Source: Nonomuraea sediminis
Lineage (GTDB): Bacteria; Actinomycetota; Actinomycetes; Streptosporangiales; Streptosporangiaceae
Direction: 5' to 3'
Assembly (NCBI RefSeq): GCF_018531495.1
Contig: NZ_JAHDTI010000001.1
Coordinates: 930,001-994,000 of the forward strand
Length of the DNA: 64,000 nt
A program made the translations under genes and the position numbers. Below are positions 7,914-16,874 of the stretch, in pieces (the stretch's first letter is position 1; every line of letters starts with the position of its first letter). Below the pieces are notes generated by a model, which was given only the letters and a program-made list of their open reading frames with translations, was not told where the DNA came from and did no database searches.

Positions 7914-8834
7914 TCATCCCATGCGGGCGCGGCGCTCTTCCCTTCGAGCGACGAAACGGGCGGCCGTCGTCTCGGTCCTCTCCAGGAACGCGGCCAGCTC
8001 CTCGCGGGCCTGCTCGCCCTCGGCGTCCAGACCGGTCTTGTCGAACACCGACCACTGCCGCAGCACCGGCATGAGCACGTCGTCCAGGTGCAGGCGCAGG
8101 TCATAGATGCCCTCGTTGGCGATGATCATGGCCTTGCGGGTGAAGCCCTCGATGGTGGAGCCCGGCATCTGGAAGGTGGTGACGACGTCGGTGACGGCCC
8201 GCATGGTCTGATTGGGGTCCAGCTCGAAGGCCGCGTTCAGCAGGTTGCGGTAGAAGAGCATGTGCAGGTTCTCGTCGGCGGCGATCCTGGCCAGCAGCCG
8301 CTCGCAGCCCTCCTCGCCGGAGGCCTTGCCGGTGTTGCGGTGCGCGATGCGGGTGGCCAGCTCCTGGAAGGAGACGTAGGCCAGCTGCCCCAGCATCGTG
8401 GTGTACTCGGTCTGGAAGCCGCCCTCCATGTGGACCATGCGGGCGCGCTCGAGGGCGACGGGGTCCACCGCGCGGGTCACGGTGAGGTAGTCGCGGATGG
8501 CCACGCCGTGCCGGTTCTCCTCCGCCGTCCAGCGGTGCACCCAGGTGCCCCAGGCGCCGTCGCGGCCGAAGGTGGTGGCGATCTCGTGGTGGTAGCTGGG
8601 CAGGTTGTCCTCGGTCAGCAGGTTCACGATCAGTGAGATCCTGGCGGCCTCGGGCAGCTTGGAGTCGCCCTCTTCCCAGGCCCTGCCGCCGTAGGGGCCG
8701 TCGAAGTCGCGGCCCTCGCTCCACGGGATGTACTCGTGCGGGAACCACTCCTTGGCCACTTTGTGATGGCGGTCGAGCTCTCCGGCCACGACCGGCTCGA
8801 GCTCGTGCAGCAGTTCCGTCTGAGTCATCGCCAT
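7914..8834 (-). CDS. Acyl-ACP desaturase (DesA-type, diiron)
   Basis: A 306-residue soluble fatty-acid desaturase of the plant-type stearoyl-ACP desaturase family, which inserts a double bond into acyl-ACP using oxygen and a diiron centre. The two EExxH-type iron motifs are present as EENRH (about 105-109) and DENLH (about 187-191). The N-terminal region shows EWFPHEYIPWSEGRDF, typical of actinobacterial DesA1/DesA2 proteins. AGGGAG lies nine bases before the ATG. The promoter region carries a site similar to the DtxR/IdeR iron box, which would make sense for an iron enzyme. The ABC1 kinase follows directly. Confidence 0.9.
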   Translation of the reverse strand: MAMTQTELLHELEPVVAGELDRHHKVAKEWFPHEYIPWSEGRDFDGPYGGRAWEEGDSKLPEAARISLIVNLLTEDNLPSYHHEIATTFGRDGAWGTWVHRWTAEENRHGVAIRDYLTVTRAVDPVALERARMVHMEGGFQTEYTTMLGQLAYVSFQELATRIAHRNTGKASGEEGCERLLARIAADENLHMLFYRNLLNAAFELDPNQTMRAVTDVVTTFQMPGSTIEGFTRKAMIIANEGIYDLRLHLDDVLMPVLRQWSVFDKTGLDAEGEQAREELAAFLERTETTAARFVARREERRARMG

Positions 8835-8863
8835 GAAGATCGTCTCCCTATGTGGTTACGGGA

Positions 8864-8886
8864 CCGTAGGTAAGGGTACCCTACGG
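8864..8886. promoter_or_regulatory. Inverted repeat similar to a DtxR/IdeR iron box
   Basis: CCGTAGG (8864-8870) and CCTACGG (8880-8886) are perfect arms. The core GTAGGTAAGGGTACCCTAC (8866-8884) agrees with the known iron box TTAGGTWAGSCTWACCTAA at about 15 of 19 positions by eye. It lies between the divergent desaturase and Nudix genes, five bases before the Nudix ATG, where a repressor would block both. Confidence 0.5.
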
Positions 8887-8891
8887 ACATT

Positions 8892-9335
8892 ATGCGACCC
8901 AGTGTCCGAGGTGTCCTACTTGATCGTGACGAGCAGCTGATCATCTTCAGACGCCTCGTCCCCGACCGCGAGATCTACTGGTCGATCCCCGGCGGCCACG
9001 TCGAGCCCGGTGACGACTCGCTGGAGCATACTTTGCGCCGCGAGCTGCTCGAGGAACTCGGCGCGACCGTCACGGGCGTGACCCCGCTGACCTCGCTCAG
9101 CTACCCCTGGAAGGACGAGGTTAAAACCCAGCACGTGTACGGCTGCCGCCTGGCCACGCTGGATCCGTCGCTGCGCCACGGTCCGGAGTTCGAGGATCCC
9201 TCGCGCGGCGTCTACGAGGTCGTCCGCGTCCCGCTGGATCCGGTGGAGATCACCTCGCGCCACCTGATCCCCGAGCCGGTCGCGGCCTACCTGGCGGAGA
9301 ACATCACGTCGTTACCCCGGCTGATCCGCACCTAG
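8892..9335 (+). CDS. Nudix hydrolase
   Basis: A 147-residue Nudix protein, which hydrolyses a nucleoside diphosphate linked to another group. The Nudix box runs at about residues 33-58 as GGHVEPGDDSLEH then RRELLEELGA; the REllEElG metal-binding core is intact, with Asp and one extra residue where the consensus has a single Glu. The substrate cannot be told from sequence. The ATG at 8892 has no ribosome site and lies right behind the palindrome at 8864-8886, so a leaderless mRNA is likely. Its end overlaps the convergent neighbour by four bases. Confidence 0.85.
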   Translation: MRPSVRGVLLDRDEQLIIFRRLVPDREIYWSIPGGHVEPGDDSLEHTLRRELLEELGATVTGVTPLTSLSYPWKDEVKTQHVYGCRLATLDPSLRHGPEFEDPSRGVYEVVRVPLDPVEITSRHLIPEPVAAYLAENITSLPRLIRT

Positions 9336-9970
9336 ACCGACTTGTCCTCGATCTCCCACAGGTGGTCGATGACGTGCCAGGCGGTACGGCGCAGCGCGTA
9401 CGGGACCGGCCAGCCCGTCTCCCCGGGCGGGCGCAGGAACGCCCCCACGAGCTCGGCCCGCATGACGTCGCGGTCGGCGACCGACTTGTACGGCTTGTGG
9501 CGGACGCCGAGCTTGCGGGCGTAGGCGCGCTCCGCCTCCGTGACATGGTCGACGACCTTGTCGCGGTCGCGCCCGCCGCCGCGCGGCCCCTTGCGCAGCT
9601 CGGCCGGGGCCGTAGCGGCGACCTCGTCGAACAGCTCCCAGGCCGCGCGCAGCAAGGCGACCTGCCGCTCGGCGGCCTGCGGCGACAGCGGCTCGCGGTC
9701 GAGCTCCGGGACCGCGAAGGGGGCGCCGAAGTCGGTCATCTGGCTGCCGGGCACGCGCTCCACCACGACCGGGTCTCCCGGCGCGAAGCCGACCCCCGCG
9801 CGGGCGGCGATCAGCGCGTAGCGGGGCACGTAGTCCATGAACGTGTCCAGCGCCAGTTCCTCGGACTTGCCGATCCTGCACCAGCCGGGCCAGTCGGCCG
9901 AGCAGGCGAACACTTTCTTGGGTCCGAGCTCCAGGTACACGCGGTTCATGCGGCTCAGCCTGCCAGCCAT
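9332..9970 (-). CDS. DinB-like hypothetical protein
   Basis: A 212-residue soluble protein. The N-terminal part (RVYLELGPKKVFACSADWPGWCRIG, given in pieces: RVYLELG, ACSADWPGWCR) resembles a small antitoxin-like or HicB-like strand domain. The C-terminal part has VVDHVTEAERAYARKLG and AWHVIDHLWEIED, the spaced histidines seen in DinB/YfiT metal-binding helical bundles. I take the ATG at 9970; an ATG at 9949 starts exactly at the first conserved strand and is equally possible. Function is unknown; DinB-like proteins often handle thiols or metals. Confidence 0.65.
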   Translation of the reverse strand: MAGRLSRMNRVYLELGPKKVFACSADWPGWCRIGKSEELALDTFMDYVPRYALIAARAGVGFAPGDPVVVERVPGSQMTDFGAPFAVPELDREPLSPQAAERQVALLRAAWELFDEVAATAPAELRKGPRGGGRDRDKVVDHVTEAERAYARKLGVRHKPYKSVADRDVMRAELVGAFLRPPGETGWPVPYALRRTAWHVIDHLWEIEDKSV

Positions 9971-9985
9971 ACCTGTCAGGGTGTG

Positions 9986-10765
9986 TCAGATCAGGTCGAT
10001 GAGGTCGGCCACCGACTCCACCACCAGCGACGGCCGGTAGGGGAAGCGGTCGATCTGGTCACGCTGGGTGACGCCCGACAGCACCAGGATCGTGTAGAGG
10101 CCGGCCTCCATGCCGGAGACGATGTCGGTGTCCATCCGGTCGCCGATCATCGCGGTCGTCTCGCTGTGGCCCTCGATGGCGTTGAGCGCGGAGCGCATCA
10201 TGCGCGGGTTCGGCTTGCCGACGAAGTACGGCTCCACCCCGGACGCCTTGGTGATCATGGCGGCGACGGCGCCGCAGGCAGGCAGGGAGCCCTCGGTCGA
10301 GGGGCCCACCGGGTCGGGGTTGGTGGCGATGAAGCGGGCGCCGCCCTCGATGAGGCGGATGGCGCGGGTGATCTGGGTGAAGCTGTAGGTCCTGGTCTCG
10401 CCGAGCACGACGTAGTCAGGGTCGAGGTCGGTCAGGATGTAGCCGACCTCGTGCAGCGCGGTCGTCAGCCCGGCCTCGCCGATCACGTACGCCGAGCCGC
10501 CGGGCCGCTGGTCGTCCAGGAACTGGGCGGTGGCCAGGGCGGAGGTCCAGATCGACTCGGGCGGGACCTCCAGGCCCGCCTGGCCGAGCCGCACCGACAG
10601 GTCGCGCGGCGTGTAGATCGAGTTGTTGGTCAGCACGCGGAACTTCTTGTCCGAATCGCTCAGCCGCTTGATGAACTCCTCGGCGCCGGGAACCGGCCGC
10701 CCCTCGTGCACCAGGACGCCGTCCATGTCGGACAGCCATGAGTCGATCCGCTTACGCTCGGTCAC
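9986..10765 (-). CDS. HAD-family phosphatase, NagD-like
   Basis: A 259-residue HAD hydrolase of the NagD/p-nitrophenylphosphatase subfamily. Motif I is LSDMDGVLV (about 10-18, nucleophile Asp), motif II includes VLTNNS, and motif IV is IGDRMDTD (about 207-214), with the cap domain lying between II and III as in class IIA. It removes phosphate from a small metabolite not identifiable here. The GTG at 10765 ([10 protein letters not shown]) is the first start that fits the domain; a longer open frame upstream is a shadow of the opposite gene. It is divergent from the M20 gene with a short AT-rich gap. Confidence 0.86.
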   Translation of the reverse strand: MTERKRIDSWLSDMDGVLVHEGRPVPGAEEFIKRLSDSDKKFRVLTNNSIYTPRDLSVRLGQAGLEVPPESIWTSALATAQFLDDQRPGGSAYVIGEAGLTTALHEVGYILTDLDPDYVVLGETRTYSFTQITRAIRLIEGGARFIATNPDPVGPSTEGSLPACGAVAAMITKASGVEPYFVGKPNPRMMRSALNAIEGHSETTAMIGDRMDTDIVSGMEAGLYTILVLSGVTQRDQIDRFPYRPSLVVESVADLIDLI

Positions 10766-10817
10766 CCGCCCATGGTAGCGAGCCACACATATCGACATTG
10801 GTACCGGCATATGAAGA

Positions 10818-12020
10818 ATGTTCTCCATGTCGTTCACTGAATCCGCGCAGGACCTGCGCGACGAGCTCGTCCAGCTGCGCCACTCGCTGCACACCACGCC
10901 GGAACTCGGGCTCCAGCTCCCGATGACCCAGGAGAAGGTGCTCGCGGCGCTGGACGGGCTCCCGCTGGAGATCACCACGGGCACGGCGCTGAGCTCGGTC
11001 ACGGCGGTGCTCCGTGGCGGCGGGAACGGCCCCGCCGTACTCCTGCGTGGCGACATGGACGCACTGCCGGTCACCGAACGTAACGATCTGCCCTTCATCT
11101 CCCGGCACGAGGGGCAGATGCACGCCTGCGGGCACGACCTGCACACCACGATGCTGGTCGGCGCGGCCAAGCTGCTCAGCGCCCGGCGCGAGGAGCTGGC
11201 CGGGGACGTGGTGTTCATGTTCCAGCCGGGCGAGGAGGGCCATGAGGGCGCCAAGGTCATGATCGAGGAGGGTGTGCTCGACGCGGCAGGCGAGCGGGTC
11301 GTCGCGGCGTACGGCATGCACGTGGTGTCCTCGATGCTGCCGCCGAGCCTGTTCGCCAGCCGGCCTGGGCCGGTCATGGCGGCGGCCGACGTGTTCGAGG
11401 TGACGGTGAAGGGCCGCGGCGGCCACGGCTCGAGCCCGCACCGGGCGCTTGACCCGATCCAGGCGGGCTGCGAGATGGTGGGCGCGCTGCAGACGATGGT
11501 GACCAGGACGTTCGACGTGTTCGACCCCGTCGTGGTGACGGTCGGCAGCTTCCACGGCGGCACCGCCGACAACGTCATCCCCGACGAGGCCCGCTTCGAG
11601 GCGACCGTGCGCACCTTCTCCAAGGAGAACCGGGCGCTGGTCAAGCGGCGGCTGGTGGAGGTCGTGGAGGGCATCGCGGCCGCGCACGGGCTGAGCGTGG
11701 ATGCCTCGTTCGGCATGGGCTACCCGGTCACGGTCAACAATCCGGGTGAGGCCGACTTCGTGGCCGGCACGGCCGACGAGCTGTTCGGTCCCGGCCGGTT
11801 CCTCGTCACGCCGAACCCGGTGATGGGCTCGGAGGACTTCTCCTACGTGCTGGAGAACGTGCCGGGGGCCTTCGTGTTCCTGGGCGCGTGCCCGCCTGAC
11901 AGGGATCCGGCGACGGCCCCCTACAACCACTCCCCGGAAGCCAGGTTCGACGACGCCGTACTGCCCGACGGCGCCGCCCTCTACGCCGCGCTGGCGGCGG
12001 GCAGGCTGGGCAGGGGCTGA
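10818..12020 (+). CDS. M20 family amidohydrolase (N-acyl-amino-acid/hippurate hydrolase type)
   Basis: A 400-residue zinc peptidase-like amidohydrolase of the M20D group, which cleaves amide bonds of N-acyl amino acids or similar. Marks in order are [10 protein letters not shown] (about 77-86), [11 protein letters not shown] (about 102-112), [12 protein letters not shown] (about 135-146), the dimerisation-domain [10 protein letters not shown] and the late metal ligand region MGSEDFSYV. No signal peptide, so it is cytoplasmic. The ATG at 10818 has no clear ribosome site; an ATG nine bases later is also possible and the AT-rich gap before it may hold a promoter for a leaderless mRNA. Confidence 0.88.
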   Translation: MFSMSFTESAQDLRDELVQLRHSLHTTPELGLQLPMTQEKVLAALDGLPLEITTGTALSSVTAVLRGGGNGPAVLLRGDMDALPVTERNDLPFISRHEGQMHACGHDLHTTMLVGAAKLLSARREELAGDVVFMFQPGEEGHEGAKVMIEEGVLDAAGERVVAAYGMHVVSSMLPPSLFASRPGPVMAAADVFEVTVKGRGGHGSSPHRALDPIQAGCEMVGALQTMVTRTFDVFDPVVVTVGSFHGGTADNVIPDEARFEATVRTFSKENRALVKRRLVEVVEGIAAAHGLSVDASFGMGYPVTVNNPGEADFVAGTADELFGPGRFLVTPNPVMGSEDFSYVLENVPGAFVFLGACPPDRDPATAPYNHSPEARFDDAVLPDGAALYAALAAGRLGRG

Positions 12021-12034
12021 GTAGCCCCTACTCA
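12018..12034. promoter_or_regulatory. Perfect inverted repeat TGAGTAG-CCC-CTACTCA
   Basis: Seven-base perfect arms with a three-base centre overlap the stop codon of the M20 gene and precede the small hypothetical gene. Such a compact site is typical of a dimeric regulator; as RNA it would give a short hairpin. No known regulator is assigned. Confidence 0.45.
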
Positions 12035-12069
12035 TGACGGTGGCCCCGGCCTCCGCCGACCATCGGGGC

Positions 12070-12390
12070 ATGGCATTCGCAGACGAGTACGCCTCGAGGC
12101 TGGCGGACGCCGGGATCAGCGTGGACCCGGGGTCACTGCCCGACGAGGAGACGGTGAGGCAGTCGCTCGACGCCTGCTTCACCTGGTTCTTCGCACTGAA
12201 TCCCGCGCTGCGGGAGGGGTTCGACGAGGGCACGGTGGAGTTCGCGCTGTGCCACGTGCTCGCCGAGCCTGAGTTGAACGTCGCGCCGGCCCTGGCGGGC
12301 CTGTTCGAGGCGTTCGATCAGGTCTCCGGCAAGTCGCTGTCGGAGCTGCTGCAGATCGCGAACGACGCGATCCCGTCCGGAGTGGGGTGA
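12070..12390 (+). CDS. Small acidic hypothetical protein
   Basis: A 106-residue soluble protein starting MAFADEYASRLADAGISV, acidic and helix-rich, without recognised motifs. Its middle (FTWFFALNPALREGFDEG) and end (SGKSLSELLQIANDAI) look like a folded helical bundle rather than random open frame. An alternative ATG at 12034 adds 12 residues but lies inside the palindrome at 12018-12034, so I prefer 12070. The next gene starts five bases after its stop and is probably translated from the same mRNA. Function unknown. Confidence 0.6.
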   Translation: MAFADEYASRLADAGISVDPGSLPDEETVRQSLDACFTWFFALNPALREGFDEGTVEFALCHVLAEPELNVAPALAGLFEAFDQVSGKSLSELLQIANDAIPSGVG

Positions 12391-12394
12391 GGAC

Positions 12395-12706
12395 ATGGCC
12401 GTCCAGGAATTCGGCGAGTGCTACGCCGAGCGCGTCGGCACCACCGTCGACTCGATCATCGACGACCTCAACCGGGCGGGCGCCGAGGACATCAAGCGCT
12501 TCCTGACCTGGTGGCGCAGCCTCAGCGACGCCGACCGCGCGCTGGCAGGAATCCTGGCCAGCATCGCGACGGCGGTGCTGCTGAAGGTGCTGACCAAGGC
12601 CGTCTCGCAGGTGCTCGGGATGTGCATCCTGGGCCTGCTCGGGGGCGCCTCCTGGGTCCTGCTGATCAAGTCGGCGGTGGAGTGCGAGCCCAGGCTGGAC
12701 GTCTAG
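12395..12706 (+). CDS. Small membrane protein, unknown
   Basis: A 103-residue protein with a soluble acidic N-terminal half (residues 1-48, containing DSIIDDLNRAGAEDIKRFL) and a hydrophobic C-terminal half with two probable membrane spans (about 50-66 and 73-92, around VLGMCILGLLGGASWVLLI). GGGGTGAGGAC precedes the ATG. It is paired with the gene just upstream, and the two may act together at the membrane. Its stop shares a CTAG with the stop of the convergent acetyltransferase gene. No family recognised. Confidence 0.6.
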   Translation: MAVQEFGECYAERVGTTVDSIIDDLNRAGAEDIKRFLTWWRSLSDADRALAGILASIATAVLLKVLTKAVSQVLGMCILGLLGGASWVLLIKSAVECEPRLDV

Positions 12707-13176
12707 CTCTTGGCGAAACGCTCCAGCGCCTCACCGTCCAGGCGGCACGGGACCCACTCGGGCAGCTCGCGGGCGCCGATGGCGCGGTAGAAGTCGCGCG
12801 AGGGCGAGTTCCAGTCCAGCACCTGCCACTCGAAGCGGCCGTAGCCGCGCTCGACCGCGAGCGCGGCAAGCGCCTTCAGCAGGTCCCTGCCGAAGCCTGA
12901 GCCGCGGTGCTCGGGCCGCACGAACAGGTCCTCCAGGAACAGCGTGCGCAGCCCGGTCCAGGTGGAGAACGTGACGTACCAGAAGGCGAACCCCGCCACG
13001 CGCCCGTCCTCGACCTCGGCCAGGTGGCAGCCGGCCACCGCCTGCGGCCCGAACAGCGCCCCTGCCAGCTGATCCTCGGTGACCCGCACCTGGTGCGCCT
13101 CGCGCTCGTAGGCGGCCAGGTCGGTGATCAGGCCGCGGATCGCGGGCACGTCATCGGGCGTTGCGGGACGAATCAT
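12703..13176 (-). CDS. GNAT N-acetyltransferase (diamine acetyltransferase-like)
   Basis: A 157-residue GNAT protein that transfers an acetyl group from acetyl-CoA to an amine. It starts MIRPATPDDVPAIRGLI, shows LFLEDLFVRPEHRGSGFGRDLL with the acetyl-CoA-binding RxxGxG-type loop (about residues 84-97), and ends WVPCRLDGEALERFAKS. The FEWQVLDWNSPSRDFYRAIGA segment is typical of the spermidine/thialysine acetyltransferase group, so a polyamine or small amine is a likely substrate, though this is not certain. It converges on the small membrane protein gene with overlapping stop codons. Confidence 0.85.
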   Translation of the reverse strand: MIRPATPDDVPAIRGLITDLAAYEREAHQVRVTEDQLAGALFGPQAVAGCHLAEVEDGRVAGFAFWYVTFSTWTGLRTLFLEDLFVRPEHRGSGFGRDLLKALAALAVERGYGRFEWQVLDWNSPSRDFYRAIGARELPEWVPCRLDGEALERFAKS

Positions 13177-13222
13177 GCCTACCAGGACACCCGGCTCGCC
13201 CGGCTGGCGTCAAACTGGAGAC

Positions 13223-13963
13223 ATGATCGATCGTGTCGCCATTGACGGACGGCCCGCCGGCGCCGCCGACCTGGGCCTGGCCGTCTCGGCCCGCTGGGGC
13301 CACTTCACCGCCATGCAGGTACGGCAGGGCCGCGTACGAGCCCTGGACCTGCACCTGGCCCGCCTGGAGGCCGCCAACCTGGAACTGTTCGGCGAGCCCC
13401 TGGACACCGGGCTGGTGCTGGAGTCCATCAGGCAGGTGCTGGTGCCCGACGCCAGCGTCCGCGTCTACGTGGTGGACCGGGGCGGCCTGCACATCGTGGC
13501 CACCGCGCAGCCACCGCGCGGCTGGCCGGACGGGCCGCTGACCACCTCGACCTACGGCTACCAGCGTTTCGTCCCGCACATCAAGCACGCCAGCGGCTTC
13601 GCGCAGAGCTACATCGCCCGCCGGTTCCCCGCCGCCGACGAGGTGCTCCTCACCGCCCAGGACGGGCGCATCTCGGAGGGCACGATCTCCAACCTGGGCT
13701 GCTTCGACGGCGAGCGGATCGTCTGGCCCGACGCGCCGATGCTGCGCGGGATCACCATGCAGATCCTGGAGCGTAGCCCGCTGGAGTTCGTCCGCCGGCC
13801 GCTGACCGCCGCCGACCTGCCAGGCTTCCCCGCGGTCTTCTTGACCAATTCCTGGGGCGTGGTCGCGGTGGGCCGGGTTGACGATCTCGCGCTGAAGGTG
13901 GACGAAGGAGCCATGGGACGAGTGATCGAGGCGTTCGAGAGCACACCGTGGGATCCGATCTGA
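13223..13963 (+). CDS. Class IV aminotransferase-fold PLP enzyme
   Basis: A 246-residue PLP enzyme of fold type IV, the family of branched-chain and D-amino-acid aminotransferases and aminodeoxychorismate lyase. The PLP lysine is probably in PHIKHASGF (about 118-126) and the conserved glutamate and asparagine in [11 protein letters not shown] (about 151-161). [19 protein letters not shown] is the usual N-terminal helix. Length is nearer to aminodeoxychorismate lyase than to branched-chain aminotransferase, but I cannot assign the reaction. CTGGAGAC precedes the ATG. The alcohol dehydrogenase gene begins on the last base of its stop codon (TGATG), so they are co-translated. Confidence 0.82.
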   Translation: MIDRVAIDGRPAGAADLGLAVSARWGHFTAMQVRQGRVRALDLHLARLEAANLELFGEPLDTGLVLESIRQVLVPDASVRVYVVDRGGLHIVATAQPPRGWPDGPLTTSTYGYQRFVPHIKHASGFAQSYIARRFPAADEVLLTAQDGRISEGTISNLGCFDGERIVWPDAPMLRGITMQILERSPLEFVRRPLTAADLPGFPAVFLTNSWGVVAVGRVDDLALKVDEGAMGRVIEAFESTPWDPI

Positions 13964-14928
13964 TGCGCGCCTGGGCCGTCTCCGGCGACGACAGGCTGCT
14001 GGAACCGCTCGAGCGCCCGGTGCCGGAGCCGGACCCCGGCGAGGTGCTCATCCGGGTGGAGGCGTGCGCGGTCTGCCGCACCGACCTGCACCTGGCCGAG
14101 GGCGACCTGCCCGCGAGGAAGCCGCTGACGACTCCCGGCCACGAGGTGGTCGGGCGGGTGGTCTCCGGCCCGCGGCGGGGCGAACGCGTGGGCGTGGCCT
14201 GGCTCAGGTCCACCTGCGGCAGGTGCCGCTACTGCCTGCGCGGCGACGAGAACCTCTGCCCGTACTCCACCTACACCGGCTGGGACGCCGACGGCGGGTA
14301 CGCCGAGTACCTGACCGCCAGGCCCGACTACGTCTACCCGCTGCCGGAGGACGTGCCGGCCGAACGGCTGGCGCCGCTGCTGTGCGCGGGCATCATCGGC
14401 TACCGTGCGCTGCTGCGCTGCGACCTGCCGGAGGGCGGCAGGCTGGGCATCTACGGCTTCGGCGCCTCGGCACACCTGACCGCGCAGGCGGCCATCGCCC
14501 AGGGCGCCACCGTGCACGTGGTGACCCGGGCGGCCGCGGCGCGCACGCTGGCCCTGGAGCTGGGCGCCGCCTCGGCCACCGCGGACGAGCCGCCCGAGCC
14601 GCTGGACGCCGCGATCCTCTTCGCCCCCGTCGGCACCCTGGTACCTCCGGCGCTGGAGGCGCTGGACCGCGGGGGGACGCTGGCGGTGGCCGGGATCCAC
14701 CTGACCGACATCCCGGTGCTGAACTACGAGCGGCACCTGTTCCAGGAGCGGACGCTGCGCAGCGTGACCGCCAACACGCGGGCCGACGGGCGCGCCTACC
14801 TGCGCCAGGCGATCGCCCATCCGCCCGAGGTGACCACGACGCCCTATCCGTTCGAGGCCGCGGACCGCGCGCTGGCCGACCTGGCCGGCGACCGCGTCCG
14901 TGGCGCCGCCGTACTGCTGCTGTCGTGA
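13963..14928 (+). CDS. Zinc-dependent alcohol dehydrogenase
   Basis: A 321-residue medium-chain dehydrogenase. Catalytic zinc ligands are in CAVCRTDLH (about 36-44) and PGHEVVG (about 60-66); the structural zinc site is the four-cysteine stretch [17 protein letters not shown] (about 84-100). The Rossmann loop is [10 protein letters not shown], slightly different from the usual GxGxxG. It is closest in look to the AdhP/YahK-like aldehyde and alcohol dehydrogenases. The substrate is unknown. It overlaps the upstream aminotransferase-fold gene by one base and ends before the ABC-transporter promoter. Confidence 0.87.
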   Translation: MRAWAVSGDDRLLEPLERPVPEPDPGEVLIRVEACAVCRTDLHLAEGDLPARKPLTTPGHEVVGRVVSGPRRGERVGVAWLRSTCGRCRYCLRGDENLCPYSTYTGWDADGGYAEYLTARPDYVYPLPEDVPAERLAPLLCAGIIGYRALLRCDLPEGGRLGIYGFGASAHLTAQAAIAQGATVHVVTRAAAARTLALELGAASATADEPPEPLDAAILFAPVGTLVPPALEALDRGGTLAVAGIHLTDIPVLNYERHLFQERTLRSVTANTRADGRAYLRQAIAHPPEVTTTPYPFEAADRALADLAGDRVRGAAVLLLS

Positions 14929-14984
14929 CATGCCCGGACGTCCATGAAGGAAAGTTACATTCACCTCACAACATCTGGAGATTA

Positions 14985-15013
14985 TTGACGCAACCGTTGC
15001 GTGACCATAGGGT
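14985..15013 (+). promoter_or_regulatory. Promoter and overlapping operator of the ABC importer operon
   Basis: TTGACG (14985-14990) and TAGGGT (15008-15013) are spaced by 17 bases, a good sigma-70-type actinobacterial promoter. The perfect palindrome ACGCAACCGTTGCGT (14988-15002, seven-base arms around one C) overlaps the -35 box and spacer, so a bound protein would repress. CGGAG lies about 10 bases before the downstream ATG. Confidence 0.65.
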
Positions 15014-15053
15014 CCGGGTCATCCCCAGGAACTAACCCCCGGAGCCGTACAAG

Positions 15054-16871
15054 ATGAAGCGACTAGCAGCGGTAGTGGCGTTGCTGGGCATGGCCACCGC
15101 AACGGCGGCGTGCAGCGGTGGATCCACCGGCAAGTCCCCCTCTGGCGGCGGTGGCGGGCTCTTCACCGCGATCGACGTGAACCGCCCTGGCATCGACGCC
15201 AGCGCACCGGCGAACCCGTACAACCCCAAGGGCAACTCGTTCTTCGGTTACAACGGCTGGAAACTCGCCTGGTACAAGAACGACCTGACCAACCCGAACG
15301 TGTTCAACCCGGGTGCGGCGGCCAGCTGGGACATCGCTCCGGACAACTCCTCGGTCACCATCCACCTGCAGCCGGGCGGCAAGTGGTCCGACGGCAAGCC
15401 GGTCACCGCCGAGGACGTCAAGATGTCCATCGGCATCGCCTACACCCAGGGCAGCACCGCCTTCTCGATCACGCCTGGCGCCGCCGGCGTGGCCGCCGAC
15501 GTGCAGGTGGTCGACGACCACACGGTCAAGGTCACCCAGGACATGAAGAACCCGAGCGTGAAGTTCGCCAGGGGCGTGCTCGACATCTGGGTCCTGCCGC
15601 AGCACGTCTGGAGCAGCCAGCTGCCCGCCGACTTCTGGGACAAGCTGAAGGCCGCCCGCGGCACCGGCGCCGACGCCGACAAGGCGCGCGAGGAGGTCCA
15701 GGGCCTGGCCGAGAAGATCATCGCCTTCAACCCCGGCAAGGACGTCACCGCCGGCCCGTTCGTCCTCGAGCGGGTCAACCCGGGCGAGGCACTGCTGGTG
15801 AAGAACAAGAACTTCTACAACGCCGCGAACGTGGCGCCCGACCAGGTCAAGATGCTCAACTACTCGGGCAACGAGCAGATCTGGAACTACCTGATCGCCG
15901 GCAAGCTCGACCACGTGGGCTTCACCGCGGCCCCGGCCGACGTGATGAACCGCATCAAGCAGGCGCCCGGCAGCAACATCATCAAGGGCTTCTCCCCGGT
16001 GTCGGTGGGCATGGCGTTCAACCAGTCCAAGAAGCCCTACGACAACGTGCACGTACGGCGCGGCCTGGCCTACCTGATCGACCGCGACCAGGTCACCAAG
16101 GTGGCCTCGCCCGAGGGCGGCACCCCGGCCGCCACGACCTCCGGCATCCACCAGAAGCCGGCCCAGGCCTGGCTGGACGGCGAGCTGTCCAAGCTGAACC
16201 CCTACCAGCACGACCAGGCCAAGGCCGAGGAGGAGTTCAAGGCGGCCGGCCTGCAGAAGAAGGACGGCAAGTGGGCACTTGCCGACGGCACGCCGTGGAA
16301 GGTCTCGATGACCGCGCCCAACGGCTTCTCCGACTGGATCTCCGCCCAGGACAACATCAAGAGCCAGCTCATCGCCGGCGGCGTCGACGCCGAGGTCAAG
16401 ACCGTCGCCGACTACCCGCTCTACCTGCAGGAGCTCTCGGCAGGCAAGTACGACGTCGGCTTCTGGCTGATCGCGCTCGGCCCCGCGCCGTACGACATCT
16501 TCGCCCGCCTGTACGGAGTCTCCAACGGCTGGACGAACGTGGCAGGCAAGATCGCGCACAGTGCGCCCGGCAAGGGCGGCAACTGGATGGGCGGCCCGGA
16601 GACGATCGACGTCGACGGCGTCGGCAAGATCAACCCCGGTGAGCTCGCCGGCAAGCTGAACAGCGTCTCCGCCGAGGAGGCCAAGCCGGTCATGCTGCAG
16701 CTGGCCAAGGCCGCCAACCAGGACCTGCCGGTCATCCAGCTCTGGGACTACATCAACACCCAGTTCACCAACACCAGCCGCTGGACCGGGTGGCCCGAGC
16801 AGGACAGCGACATCCTCCGCACCCCTGCGGGCGTCTGGATCGCGCTCGGGATGATCAAGAAGAAGCAGTAG
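15054..16871 (+). CDS. Peptide-type ABC importer, substrate-binding lipoprotein
   Basis: A 605-residue solute-binding protein of the SBP_bac_5 (DppA/OppA) family. The signal ends in the lipobox TAAC with the acylated Cys at residue 20, followed by a GGSTGKSPSGGGGG linker. PDNSSVTIHLQPGGKWSDG and TAEDVKMSI are the typical N-terminal domain signatures. Family ligands are peptides, but also sugars, nickel chelates and muropeptides. It heads a tightly linked operon of two permeases and two ATPases. The nearby namZ-murQ genes suggest that peptidoglycan fragments are the ligand; this is inference. Confidence 0.92.
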   Translation: MKRLAAVVALLGMATATAACSGGSTGKSPSGGGGGLFTAIDVNRPGIDASAPANPYNPKGNSFFGYNGWKLAWYKNDLTNPNVFNPGAAASWDIAPDNSSVTIHLQPGGKWSDGKPVTAEDVKMSIGIAYTQGSTAFSITPGAAGVAADVQVVDDHTVKVTQDMKNPSVKFARGVLDIWVLPQHVWSSQLPADFWDKLKAARGTGADADKAREEVQGLAEKIIAFNPGKDVTAGPFVLERVNPGEALLVKNKNFYNAANVAPDQVKMLNYSGNEQIWNYLIAGKLDHVGFTAAPADVMNRIKQAPGSNIIKGFSPVSVGMAFNQSKKPYDNVHVRRGLAYLIDRDQVTKVASPEGGTPAATTSGIHQKPAQAWLDGELSKLNPYQHDQAKAEEEFKAAGLQKKDGKWALADGTPWKVSMTAPNGFSDWISAQDNIKSQLIAGGVDAEVKTVADYPLYLQELSAGKYDVGFWLIALGPAPYDIFARLYGVSNGWTNVAGKIAHSAPGKGGNWMGGPETIDVDGVGKINPGELAGKLNSVSAEEAKPVMLQLAKAANQDLPVIQLWDYINTQFTNTSRWTGWPEQDSDILRTPAGVWIALGMIKKKQ

Positions 16872-16874
16872 TTC

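Noticed and set aside
6162..8636. An 824-codon plus-strand frame over the ABC1 kinase and desaturase
   Set aside because: Rich in Gln, Arg, His, Asp and Val with no motif; it is a shadow of the two minus-strand genes.
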